Shown here: positions 24,950-32,286 of the stretch, one piece after another
How the letters are laid out: each line of letters opens with the position of its first letter
Position numbering within the stretch: position 1 is the first letter of the stretch
Assembly (NCBI RefSeq): GCF_004803895.1
Contig: NZ_CP021978.1
Location: forward strand, 6,758,001-6,822,000
DNA: 64,000 bases
Direction: 5' to 3'
Source of the DNA: Streptomyces hawaiiensis
GTDB lineage: Bacteria > Actinomycetota > Actinomycetes > Streptomycetales > Streptomycetaceae
Notes under the pieces: generated by a model
Told to the model about the DNA's origin: nothing
The model's input: only the letters and a program-made list of their open reading frames with translations
The model's database searches: none
Program-made: the position numbers and the translations under genes

Positions 24950-26506
24950 TCAACGCCGCGACAGCACCCTGCGCGTGGCGCGGGCGAGCCGGTGGGCCGG
25001 GCGCCGGGAGCGGGGCTTGGGGCCCGACCGTTCCAGCCACCACGCCCGCAGTTCCCGCCGTGCCTGCGCGTCCCCGGGGCGCCCGGCGGACAGCAGGTGC
25101 TCGGCGAAGGTGAGGGCGTCGCGCCGGTAGCCGGCGGTCATCGGCTGGGCCTGGGCGTAGCCGAGGAACGCGGTGCGGTACTCGTCTCCGAGGATCACCG
25201 GCAACTCGGGCGCGACCTTCGCCACGACATCCGCCCGCTTCGCGGCGAGCGCCCGCGCCTGTACGCCGACTCGCACCCGGTCGAACCCCTCGGGCACGGG
25301 CGTCCCCGCGACCAGCGCCGACAGCAGCGCGGCCTGCGCCAGCCCGAGCCGCTGCCGGGCGCCGTCGTCGCCCGCTTGGTGGGGCAGGCCGAAGGCGCCC
25401 CGTGTCGCCTCGGCCGCCCCGGTCTCATCCCCCTGCGGTACCGCCCCGAACACCTCACCGCCGACGCCCCGGACTTCGTCCGGCCGGCCGGTGCCCTCCA
25501 TCAGGACGGCCCGGGGCTCGTCCTGCCGGTCGGTCGCGGCTCGCACCGGTGTCCTGGCGTGCCGCTCGGTCTCGGGCCTGCCGCCGAGTACGTCACCGGC
25601 CGCTCGTTCGGCCGGTCCGGCCTGCGCCCGTCGCGTGGCCCAGCCGAGCGTCGAGCGGAACTCCGCCTTCACACGTTCGACGGCCCCTGCCTCCAGCGCC
25701 CGGCGGATCGAGGTCAACTCGCCCTCCAGTTCCGCCGGTCCGGGGAAGTTCTCGTCCCGTTCCAGGAGGACACCCGGAGGAGAGACGCGGGAGGCGAGGT
25801 CCGTGAGGATGTCGAGGACCGGCCGGGGGACGGGGTGGGCGTGGCTGTCGTGCCAGACGCCGTCGCGTGCGAAGCCGCCGGCGACGTGGACGTAGGCGAT
25901 GGCCTCCAGGGGCAGCTCGGCGAGCGCCTTGGCCGGGTCCTCGCCGCGGTTGACGTGGTTGGTGTGCAGGTTGGCCACGTCGATGAGGAGGCGGACGCCC
26001 GTGCGGTCGGCGAGGTCGTACAGGAACTGGCCCTCCGTCATCTCCTCGCCCGGCCAGCAGATCAGCGCGGCGATGTTCTCGACGGCCAGCGGCACCGGCA
26101 GCGAGTCCTGCGCGATGCGCACGTTCTCGCACAGCACGTCCAGGGCGTCCCGGGTCCGGGGGACGGGCAGCAGGTGGCCCGCCTCCAGGTGCGGGGACGC
26201 CGTCAGCGACCCACCCGCCCGTACGAACGCGATGTGCTCGGTGACCAGCGGCGAACCCAGTGCCTGCACCCGCTCGGCCAGTGCGGTCAGCCGGCCCGCG
26301 TCGGGCCGGTCCGCGCCCCCGAGGCCGAGCGAGACGCCGTGCGGCACCACGGTGACGCCGCGCTCGCGCAGCCGCCGCAGCGAGTCGGGCAGGTGCCCGG
26401 GGCAGACGTTCTCGGCCACCGCCTCGACCCAGTCGATCCCCGGCATCCGCTCCACGGCGTCCGCGATCTCCGGCCGCCACCCGATGCCCGTCCCCAGTCG
26501 CTCCAT
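24950..26506 (-). CDS. DUF692 (MNIO) oxygenase fused to a partner-like C-terminal domain
   Basis: 518 aa. The N-terminal TIM-barrel (about 1-285) is a DUF692 multinuclear iron oxygenase with a full set of candidate metal ligands: H56 (VVPHGVSLGLGG), E90/H91 (TEHIAF), E143 (VENIAAL), D176 and H181 (IDVANLHTN), H207 (YVHVAGG), D220/H222/H224 (HDSHAHPV) and E249 (LLERDENFP). A low-complexity linker (about 295-385) leads to a helical domain (about 385-475, PVPEGFDRVRVGVQARALAA, ELPVILGDEYRTAF) that recalls the DUF2063/HvfC partners of MNIO enzymes. ATG 26504-26506 follows GGAGG. The family modifies Cys of peptides (MbnB, TglH); the substrate here is unknown. Confidence 0.82.
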   Translation of the reverse strand: MERLGTGIGWRPEIADAVERMPGIDWVEAVAENVCPGHLPDSLRRLRERGVTVVPHGVSLGLGGADRPDAGRLTALAERVQALGSPLVTEHIAFVRAGGSLTASPHLEAGHLLPVPRTRDALDVLCENVRIAQDSLPVPLAVENIAALICWPGEEMTEGQFLYDLADRTGVRLLIDVANLHTNHVNRGEDPAKALAELPLEAIAYVHVAGGFARDGVWHDSHAHPVPRPVLDILTDLASRVSPPGVLLERDENFPGPAELEGELTSIRRALEAGAVERVKAEFRSTLGWATRRAQAGPAERAAGDVLGGRPETERHARTPVRAATDRQDEPRAVLMEGTGRPDEVRGVGGEVFGAVPQGDETGAAEATRGAFGLPHQAGDDGARQRLGLAQAALLSALVAGTPVPEGFDRVRVGVQARALAAKRADVVAKVAPELPVILGDEYRTAFLGYAQAQPMTAGYRRDALTFAEHLLSAGRPGDAQARRELRAWWLERSGPKPRSRRPAHRLARATRRVLSRR

Positions 26507-26687
26507 CGTCCCCTCCTCCACCCGGCCCGTTCCTCGAACGTGAGGGGGGTATGGCCCAGCCACCGGCCCCCGAACCCCGCACCGCCCGCCTTCAGAGCAA
26601 CATTTGAGGTTCGGCGCCCCGCTCCTCGCCGCCACCGACGGAGGCGCAAGGATCGCGCCGCTCCCTGATACGTCGTAGACCGGAGCC

Positions 26688-27260
26688 ATGCCCGAAGGCA
26701 GCGAGCAGCCTCAGCGCCCCGCGCGCAAGCCGGAACCGGAGTCCGGAGCGGCCGCCGTCCGACGGCTGCGGATCGGGGCCGCAGCCCTGCTCCTGGCAGT
26801 CGGCACGGCCTACTTCCTGCTGCCGCTGGAGGGGCTCGGCGCCGACCGCCCCTGGCTGGGCTGGCCGCTGTTCGTGCTGTGCCTGGCACTCGTCGCCGCG
26901 CTGCTGCTGCGCCATGTGCGCGACATCGTGCTGGAGAAGCCGCGCGCCCGGTCGGGCATCATGATCTCGCTGCTGATGTGCCTGGCCGTGCTGGTCTTCT
27001 CGTCCGGCTACTACGCGCTCGCCCAGCAGCCGGGCCAGTTCACCGGCCTGCGCACCCGGATCGACGCGCTGTACTTCACCGTCGTCACGCTCGCGACCGT
27101 CGGCTACGGCGACATCACCCCGCGCGGGCAGGAGGCCCGGCTGGTGGCCGTCGCTCAGATCCTGTACACGTTCGTCTTCCTCACGGCGGCGGCCACCGCG
27201 CTGACGCGGCGGATGCACGCGGTGGTCGCGGAACGCGAGCGGCGCCCCCCGCCGTCCTGA
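26688..27260 (+). CDS. Potassium channel family protein
   Basis: 190 aa ion-channel protein. Four hydrophobic segments (about 25-45, 50-70, 87-108 and 145-168) flank a re-entrant pore loop, with the K+ selectivity filter TVGYGD in LATVGYGDITPRG near residue 145. There is no RCK or cyclic-nucleotide domain. Start ATG with GGAG 3 bp upstream. Divergent from the DUF692 gene and convergent, 12 bp apart, with the next gene. Confidence 0.9.
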   Translation: MPEGSEQPQRPARKPEPESGAAAVRRLRIGAAALLLAVGTAYFLLPLEGLGADRPWLGWPLFVLCLALVAALLLRHVRDIVLEKPRARSGIMISLLMCLAVLVFSSGYYALAQQPGQFTGLRTRIDALYFTVVTLATVGYGDITPRGQEARLVAVAQILYTFVFLTAAATALTRRMHAVVAERERRPPPS

Positions 27261-27272
27261 CCGGCGGCGGCC

Positions 27273-27734
27273 CTACACCGGACGGGAGGAGCGGTAATTG
27301 AACACCGACCAGAGCACGAACAGGCCGGTCACGATCATGATGATCGACCAGAACGGCTGGTACGGCAGCCAGAGGAAGTTCGCGATCAGCGCCAGGCCGA
27401 CCACGACCGCGCTCACGACCCGCGCCCAGGCGGCTCCGGCGAACAGACCGAGCCCGGCCGCCACCACGAGCACACCGACGATCACGTGGATCCAGCCCCA
27501 CGCGGTCAGGTCGAACTCGAAGGAGTACTGGCCGAAGCTCGTGTACACCTCGTCGCCGGCGATCGCCGCGATGCCCTGGAGTACCGCGAAGAGACCGTAG
27601 ACGACCATCAGGATGCCGCCGAGAGCGAGACCCCCGGCCGCCCACGGGTCACCGGAGTCGCCCGGGCCGGGGCCGCCGGGCATCCGGTCGTCGGAGGCGG
27701 GCGGGGCGGGGGGAGGGGGCGCGGCGCTGGTCAT
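27273..27734 (-). CDS. Small integral membrane protein, DUF7144-like
   Basis: 153 aa. A Pro-rich cytoplasmic N-terminus (about 1-30) is followed by four helices. Conserved-looking stretches are YSFEFDLTAWGWIHVIVGVL and FLWLPYQPFWSIIMIVTGLF, which match a family of four-helix actinobacterial membrane proteins of unknown function. ATG 27732-27734 is chosen for the GGAGG site 6 bp upstream. Confidence 0.8.
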   Translation of the reverse strand: MTSAAPPPPAPPASDDRMPGGPGPGDSGDPWAAGGLALGGILMVVYGLFAVLQGIAAIAGDEVYTSFGQYSFEFDLTAWGWIHVIVGVLVVAAGLGLFAGAAWARVVSAVVVGLALIANFLWLPYQPFWSIIMIVTGLFVLWSVFNYRSSRPV

Positions 27735-27803
27735 GGCTGCCTCCTGGATCGGGTCGACTGTTAACCCCACTGGAGCACTCGTCCCCGACCGGCGCGCCTG
27801 CGG

Positions 27804-28565
27804 CTACTCCGAACGGGTCGACGCCGGGCCGCCCGCCCCGTGCGGCTCACGGCGCAGCACCGGATGGTCCGCGACCACCGTGCACGAGCCCGGCGCGATC
27901 TCCGTGAACCCCGCGTCGCGGACCAACGGCAGCCCGATGCTCGTCAGTTCGGACCAGCGGGCCGGGTCGGCCATCCGGACGGCGAGCGGGAAGCCCGCGT
28001 CGCGCCAGGCGGTCCGCTCCTCGTCGGACAGCTCCCACCAGGCCAGTTGGGCGGCGTGTCCCGCCTGGGCCATCGCCTTGCCGGCCGACATGCCGAGGTC
28101 CGGGTTCAGCCACAGCGCGGGAGCGGCCGGGTCCGCGTCCACCGGCGGCTCCGGGTCGTCCAGGTCGGTGCCGGACACCTGGAGCCTGGCCAGGTCCTTG
28201 GGCCAGCCGTCCAGCGGGACGGGCGGGAAGACCCGCACCTCGGCCGACTTGCCGGTGACCGTGATGCCGGGCAGCGCCCCGGCCCGCCGCCACTCGGCGC
28301 CGCGTGCCCGCCGTACCACCTTGCGGATCCGGGCGTCCTGCCAGTCCCGCATCGCCTCGGCCCACTCGCCCTCACCGGCCGAGCGCTCGTCGGCCAGGAC
28401 CGTCAGCACGGCCCGTGCGGCCGTCTCCAGCGCGTCCGTGCGCGCCGGAGGGTCCGCGCGCTCGATCCGCACGACCAGGGGCAGCACGAACTGCGGTGCC
28501 TCGTCGCGCGGCGAGGGATCGGACCGGAAGGGACTGTCGCTCACGGGCGTCGGGTCTTCGCTCAC
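27804..28565 (-). CDS. PTH2-type peptidyl-tRNA hydrolase-like protein
   Basis: 253 aa. The C-terminal half (about 150-240) has the PTH2 pattern: NPDLGMSAGKAMAQAGHAAQLAWWEL (helix with Lys and His) and DAGFTEIAPGSCTVVADHPV, close to the archaeal/eukaryal PTH2 motif APGS.TVL. The N-terminal half (about 20-140) is an extension of unknown role. PTH2 enzymes release tRNA from stalled peptidyl-tRNA; a usual bacterial Pth1 would be elsewhere. GTG start. Confidence 0.75.
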   Translation of the reverse strand: MSEDPTPVSDSPFRSDPSPRDEAPQFVLPLVVRIERADPPARTDALETAARAVLTVLADERSAGEGEWAEAMRDWQDARIRKVVRRARGAEWRRAGALPGITVTGKSAEVRVFPPVPLDGWPKDLARLQVSGTDLDDPEPPVDADPAAPALWLNPDLGMSAGKAMAQAGHAAQLAWWELSDEERTAWRDAGFPLAVRMADPARWSELTSIGLPLVRDAGFTEIAPGSCTVVADHPVLRREPHGAGGPASTRSE

Positions 28566-28650
28566 GCAGCCCAGTGTGCCAGCCGGAAGATCGCGCAGGA
28601 CGGCCGCGGCCGCGGCGCTGCCCCTGGCCGCTGCGCAGGCCTGCCGCGGA

Positions 28651-28830
28651 TCACCCCGAGCAGGCGGTGCGCTGCGCCTCCTGCCACTCGCAGGCGGGGC
28701 AGAGCGTGATGCCCTTGTACGACTCGGGGTACTCCGTCGGCTCCCTGCACAGCACGCACTCCGCGTACGGCGGCCCCTCCGCCCGGGGCGGCCTGGTCGC
28801 GTCGATCAGGCAGTAGTCGTTGTCGTTCAT
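28651..28830 (-). CDS. 59-residue zinc-ribbon protein
   Basis: A small gene reading MNDNDYCLIDATRPPR at the start, then AECVLCREPTEYPE and LCPACEWQEAQRTACSG. Two CxxC pairs (C25/C28 and C44/C47) about 16 residues apart make a zinc ribbon; further Cys are at 7 and 57. Codon use is typical. ATG 28828-28830, stop TGA at 28651-28653. It lies between the Rieske flavoprotein and PTH2-like genes on the same strand. Function unknown. Confidence 0.75.
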   Translation of the reverse strand: MNDNDYCLIDATRPPRAEGPPYAECVLCREPTEYPESYKGITLCPACEWQEAQRTACSG

Positions 28831-28858
28831 ACGTCCAGCGTAAAACCGGGGCGGGCCG

Positions 28859-30376
28859 TCAGAGGTCCCGCTGCTCCAGCGGTTTGGTCGCCGGGCCCTG
28901 GATCACCTTGCCGTCCGTGTCGAACCGGGAGCCGTGGCAGGGGCATTCCCAGGCACGCTCGGCGGCGTTGAAGTCGACCAGGCAGCCCAGGTGGGTGCAG
29001 CGGGCGGAGACGGCGTGGAGCGCGCCGTCCTCGTCCCTGTACACCGCGACACGGTGGCCGTCGGCCCGGACCACGGCCCCCTCGCCGGGCGGCAGGGACT
29101 CCACCGGCGGCGACGGTCGCAGCCGGTCGCCCACGAAGTGCCCGGCGACCTTGGCCTGCGTCTTGAGGAACGACGGCGCCTCACGCAGCGCGGGCTTGAG
29201 CCGGCGCGGGTCGTACAGCCCGCTCCACTCGCACTCCTCACCCGTGATCTGCGCGGTCAGCAGCCGGCCCGCCATGATGCCGCCGGTCATGCCCCAGCCG
29301 CCGAAGCCGGTGGCCACATAGGCGTGCCGGGTGCCCGGGTGCAGCGGGCCGACCATCGGCACGGTGTCGGTGGGCTCGGTGTCCTGGGTGGCCCACCGGT
29401 GGGTGACCTCCAGGTCCGGGAAGTGGCCGGTGGCCCAGGCGGTGAGGCGTTCGAACCGGGCCCGCGGGTCGCCTGTGCCGGGCGTGAAGTGCTCGCCGGT
29501 GACGATGAGCAGACGGCGGTCCCCGTCCAGGGGCGCGGTCCGCACCGAGCGGGTCTCCTCGTCGGGTGTGATGAACATGCCGTCCGGGTCCTGGTCAGCG
29601 GGGATCGTCCCGGCGACGACCAGCTCGCGGCGCGTGGAGAGACGGGCGAAGAGCAGGGCCCGGTCGAAGATCGGGTAGTGCGTCGCGACGACGACGTCCC
29701 GGGCCCGGACGGTCGCCCCGGTCGCCGTCGACAGCCCGCACGGCTCGCCCTCGTCCAGGCCGAGGACGGTGGTGTCCTCGTAGATCCGCCCGCCGCGTTC
29801 GACGAGGTCGGCGGCGAGGGCCAGCAGGTACTTGCGCGGATGGAACTGGGCCTGTCCGGTGACCTCGACCGCGCCCGCCACCGGGAAGGGCAGCCCGGTC
29901 TCCGTCACGAACGAGGCGGGCAGCCCGGCCTCGGCCGCGGCCTCTGCCTCGGCGCGCAGTTCCTCCACACGGCCCGCGTCGCGGGCGTAGGTGTAGGCGC
30001 TCCTCGTCTCCCACTCGCAGTCGACACCCAGTTCCACGGCGGTCCGGGCCGCGTGCTCGATCGCCTCCGACTGCGAACGCGCGTACAGCCGCGCGCCCTC
30101 GGGGCCGCGGGTGCGCCGCAGTTTGTCGTAGACGAGCGTGTGCAGGGCGGTGACCTTGGCGGTGGTGTGCCCGGTGACGCCGGCGGCGACCCGCCCGGCC
30201 TCCAGCACGGCCACGCTCCGCCCGGCCCGTGTCAGCTCCCACGCCGTGCACAGCCCGGCGATCCCGGCGCCGATCACGGCCACGTCGACGTCCAGATCCT
30301 CCGCGAGGGCGGGGTGGCGGCCGTCCGGTGCCGTCTCGAGCCAGTACGAGCTGCTGACCTGCTGCTTCTCGCTCAT
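28859..30376 (-). CDS. FAD-dependent oxidoreductase with C-terminal Rieske domain
   Basis: 505 aa. The N-terminal DAO-type FAD domain has VAVIGAGIAGLCTAWELTRAG and VTGHTTAKVTALH; the C-terminal Rieske [2Fe-2S] domain (about 410-505) has the ligand motifs CTHLGC and CPCHGSRF. The architecture matches a common bacterial DadA-Rieske fusion whose substrate is not known; oxidation of an amine or a role in oxidative stress is usually guessed. Weak ribosome site. Divergent from the ArsR/SRPBCC pair. Confidence 0.9.
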   Translation of the reverse strand: MSEKQQVSSSYWLETAPDGRHPALAEDLDVDVAVIGAGIAGLCTAWELTRAGRSVAVLEAGRVAAGVTGHTTAKVTALHTLVYDKLRRTRGPEGARLYARSQSEAIEHAARTAVELGVDCEWETRSAYTYARDAGRVEELRAEAEAAAEAGLPASFVTETGLPFPVAGAVEVTGQAQFHPRKYLLALAADLVERGGRIYEDTTVLGLDEGEPCGLSTATGATVRARDVVVATHYPIFDRALLFARLSTRRELVVAGTIPADQDPDGMFITPDEETRSVRTAPLDGDRRLLIVTGEHFTPGTGDPRARFERLTAWATGHFPDLEVTHRWATQDTEPTDTVPMVGPLHPGTRHAYVATGFGGWGMTGGIMAGRLLTAQITGEECEWSGLYDPRRLKPALREAPSFLKTQAKVAGHFVGDRLRPSPPVESLPPGEGAVVRADGHRVAVYRDEDGALHAVSARCTHLGCLVDFNAAERAWECPCHGSRFDTDGKVIQGPATKPLEQRDL

Positions 30377-30426
30377 GGACCGTCGAGTACCCCCGTGCGT
30401 CCGCTTCAGTGTCGGGCGGGCCGCGC

Positions 30427-30455
30427 TTTACAGAAGGGGCAGGCAGGACTAACGT
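30427..30455 (+). promoter_or_regulatory. Promoter of the ArsR/SRPBCC operon, probably leaderless
   Basis: -35 TTTACA (30427-30432), 17-bp spacer, -10 TAACGT (30450-30455). The expected start point falls within 1-2 bases of the ATG at 30464, and no ribosome site precedes that ATG. The transcript would then be leaderless, as is common in Streptomyces. Confidence 0.65.
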
Positions 30456-30472
30456 ACAACCAAATGGTTGTA
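30455..30472. promoter_or_regulatory. Perfect palindromic operator over the arsR-type start codon
   Basis: TACAACCA-AA-TGGTTGTA is a perfect palindrome with 8-bp arms. It overlaps the end of the -10 box, the start point and the ATG (30464). A dimeric ArsR-family repressor bound here would block its own operon. Confidence 0.8.
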
Positions 30473-30847
30473 GATGAGCTGAGTGACGAGACGGTGGACC
30501 GGCTGTTCCACGCCCTGGCCGACACCACACGCCGCGACATACTGCGCCGCTGCGTGCGCGGGGAGCTGTCGGTGTCCCGGCTGGCCGAGGCCTACCCGAT
30601 GAGCTTCGCCGCGGTGCAGAAGCACGTCGCGGTGCTGGAGCGGGCGGGTCTGGTCACCAAGCAGCGCAGCGGACGGGAGCAGCTCGTGCGCACCGACCCC
30701 GACGCGGTGGGCCGCGCACGCCAGGCCCTGGACGAACTCGAGTCCGCATGGCGCGGGCGCGTGGACCGGATGGCCCGGCTGCTCGCCGAGGACCCCGGAA
30801 CCGAAGAGAACGAAGACAACGACACCACGGAAGGACCCCGACGATGA
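30464..30847 (+). CDS. ArsR/SmtB-family transcriptional repressor
   Basis: 127 aa winged helix. Conserved: LFHALADTTRRDILRRCVRG, recognition helix MSFAAVQKHVAVLERAGLV and the wing KQRSGREQLVRTDP. It has no metal-binding Cys motif. This subgroup is typically paired with an SRPBCC/AHSA1 gene, as here: the next gene begins in its stop (ATGA). The acidic tail is probably disordered. A palindrome over the start codon suggests tight autoregulation. Confidence 0.88.
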   Translation: MVVDELSDETVDRLFHALADTTRRDILRRCVRGELSVSRLAEAYPMSFAAVQKHVAVLERAGLVTKQRSGREQLVRTDPDAVGRARQALDELESAWRGRVDRMARLLAEDPGTEENEDNDTTEGPRR

Positions 30848-31329
30848 GTGTCACCAGTGTCGACAAGGACCTCGACCACCTCACCCTCACCCTGATCGCC
30901 GACTTCGCCGCCCCGGTCGAAAGGGTGTGGCGGCTGTGGGCCGACCCCCGGCAGCTGGAGCGCTGGTGGGGCCCGCCGACCTACCCGGCGACCGTGGAGG
31001 AGCACGACCTGACGCCCGGCGGCGAGGTCACCTACTTCATGACCGGCCCGGAGGGCGACCGGCACCGCGGCTGGTGGCGGATCACCTCGGTCAGCGAGCC
31101 GACGGCCCTGGAGTTCACCGACGGTTTCGCCGACGACGACGGCAAGCCCAAGGACGACATGCCGACCATGTCCGTGACGGTGCGGCTCAGCGAGCACGGC
31201 GGCGGCACCCGGATGGAGATGTGCTCCCTGTTCGACTCCCGTGAGCAGATGGAGCAGTTGGTCACCATGGGCATGGAGGAGGGCCTGAAGGAGGCCGTCG
31301 GCCAGATCGACGCCCTGCTCGCGGCCTGA
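30844..31329 (+). CDS. SRPBCC (AHSA1-like) domain protein
   Basis: 161 aa, a single START/Bet-v1-like fold with a hydrophobic cavity. Family runs: FAAPVERVWRLWADPRQLERWWGPPTYPATV, that is VWRLWADPRQLERWWGP, and the C-terminal helix MGMEEGLKEAVGQIDALL. It probably binds or processes a small hydrophobic ligand that may be the signal linked to the upstream ArsR repressor (inference). Convergent with the PPK2 gene, 9 bp apart. Confidence 0.85.
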   Translation: MSVTSVDKDLDHLTLTLIADFAAPVERVWRLWADPRQLERWWGPPTYPATVEEHDLTPGGEVTYFMTGPEGDRHRGWWRITSVSEPTALEFTDGFADDDGKPKDDMPTMSVTVRLSEHGGGTRMEMCSLFDSREQMEQLVTMGMEEGLKEAVGQIDALLAA

Positions 31330-31338
31330 CCGGCCGGA

Positions 31339-32172
31339 TCAGGGCTGTTCCAGCAGCCGCTTCCGGCACTCGGCCACGTCGAAGTCCGCCTTCGGATACC
31401 GCGGATCCAGCTCCTGGAAGTGCTCCAGGAGGAGCGTGCTGACCGCCCAGTTGCGGTACCACTTGTGGTCGGCCGGGATCAGGTACCAGGGCGCGTACGC
31501 GGTGCCGCAGCGCTCCAGGGCGACCTCGTAGGCCTCCTGGAACGCGGGCCACAGGGCCCGGTCGTCGATGTCGGAAGCGGCGAACTTCCAGCGCTTGTCC
31601 GGTTTGTCGAGGCGTTTGAGCAGTCGGCGGCGCTGCTCGTCGTAGGAGAGGTGCAGGAAGCACTTGATCAGGGTCGTGCCGTCGTCGGTGAGGGACCGCT
31701 CGAAGCGGTTGATCTGCTCGTAGCGCCGGGCGACCTCGGCGGCGGGTGCGAGTTCCCGGACGCGGGCGATCAGCACGTCCTCGTAGTGCGAGCGGTCGAA
31801 GATGCCCAGTTCGCCGCGGATCGGCAGCGCCTGCTCGACCCGCCAGAGGAAGGGATGGGCGCGCTCCTCGGCGGTGGGCGCCTTGAACGCGGTGATCCGG
31901 CAGCCGGACGGATTGAGCAGGCCGATGACGTGCTTGACCGTGCCGCCCTTGCCGCTGGTGTCCATGCCCTGCAGGACCAGCAGGACGCGGCGCCGGTCGC
32001 CCCTGGTGCTCGCCGCCCACAGCCGTTCCTGGAGGACGGCGAGGCGCTCGCCGATCCGGGCGGTGGCGGCCTTGCCCACCGCCTTGCCGTCCGGGCCGGC
32101 GTGGGTGGCGGCGGCGTCGTACCGGGCCAGGTCGACCGGCTCACCCAACGGGAGGCGCAGTCGGTCCCGCAT
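31339..32172 (-). CDS. Polyphosphate kinase 2 family protein
   Basis: 277 aa from ATG 32170-32172, or 285 aa from GTG 32194-32196; the ATG has AAGGA about 10 bp upstream. Single PPK2 domain with Walker A LQGMDTSGKGGTVKH and Walker B GIFDRSHYEDVL, plus lid residues RWKFAASDIDDR. It transfers phosphate between polyphosphate and nucleotides; class (AMP or ADP as acceptor) is not settled by eye. The single-domain length fits class I or III. Confidence 0.9.
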   Translation of the reverse strand: MRDRLRLPLGEPVDLARYDAAATHAGPDGKAVGKAATARIGERLAVLQERLWAASTRGDRRRVLLVLQGMDTSGKGGTVKHVIGLLNPSGCRITAFKAPTAEERAHPFLWRVEQALPIRGELGIFDRSHYEDVLIARVRELAPAAEVARRYEQINRFERSLTDDGTTLIKCFLHLSYDEQRRRLLKRLDKPDKRWKFAASDIDDRALWPAFQEAYEVALERCGTAYAPWYLIPADHKWYRNWAVSTLLLEHFQELDPRYPKADFDVAECRKRLLEQP

Positions 32173-32286
32173 CGACGTGCTGTCCTTCTGTCTCACCGGG
32201 ACCCCCCAGGGGGCTTCTGACGGACCGATGGTGCGGCGGGGCGCCGGGCTTCGCACCCGGCGCCCCGGCCGGGAGCCGAGCGCCGG

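Noticed and set aside
28934..30847. A 637-residue extended ArsR protein
   Set aside because: The upstream part is antisense to the Rieske flavoprotein; the ArsR domain starts at ATG 30464 with a promoter and palindrome just before it.
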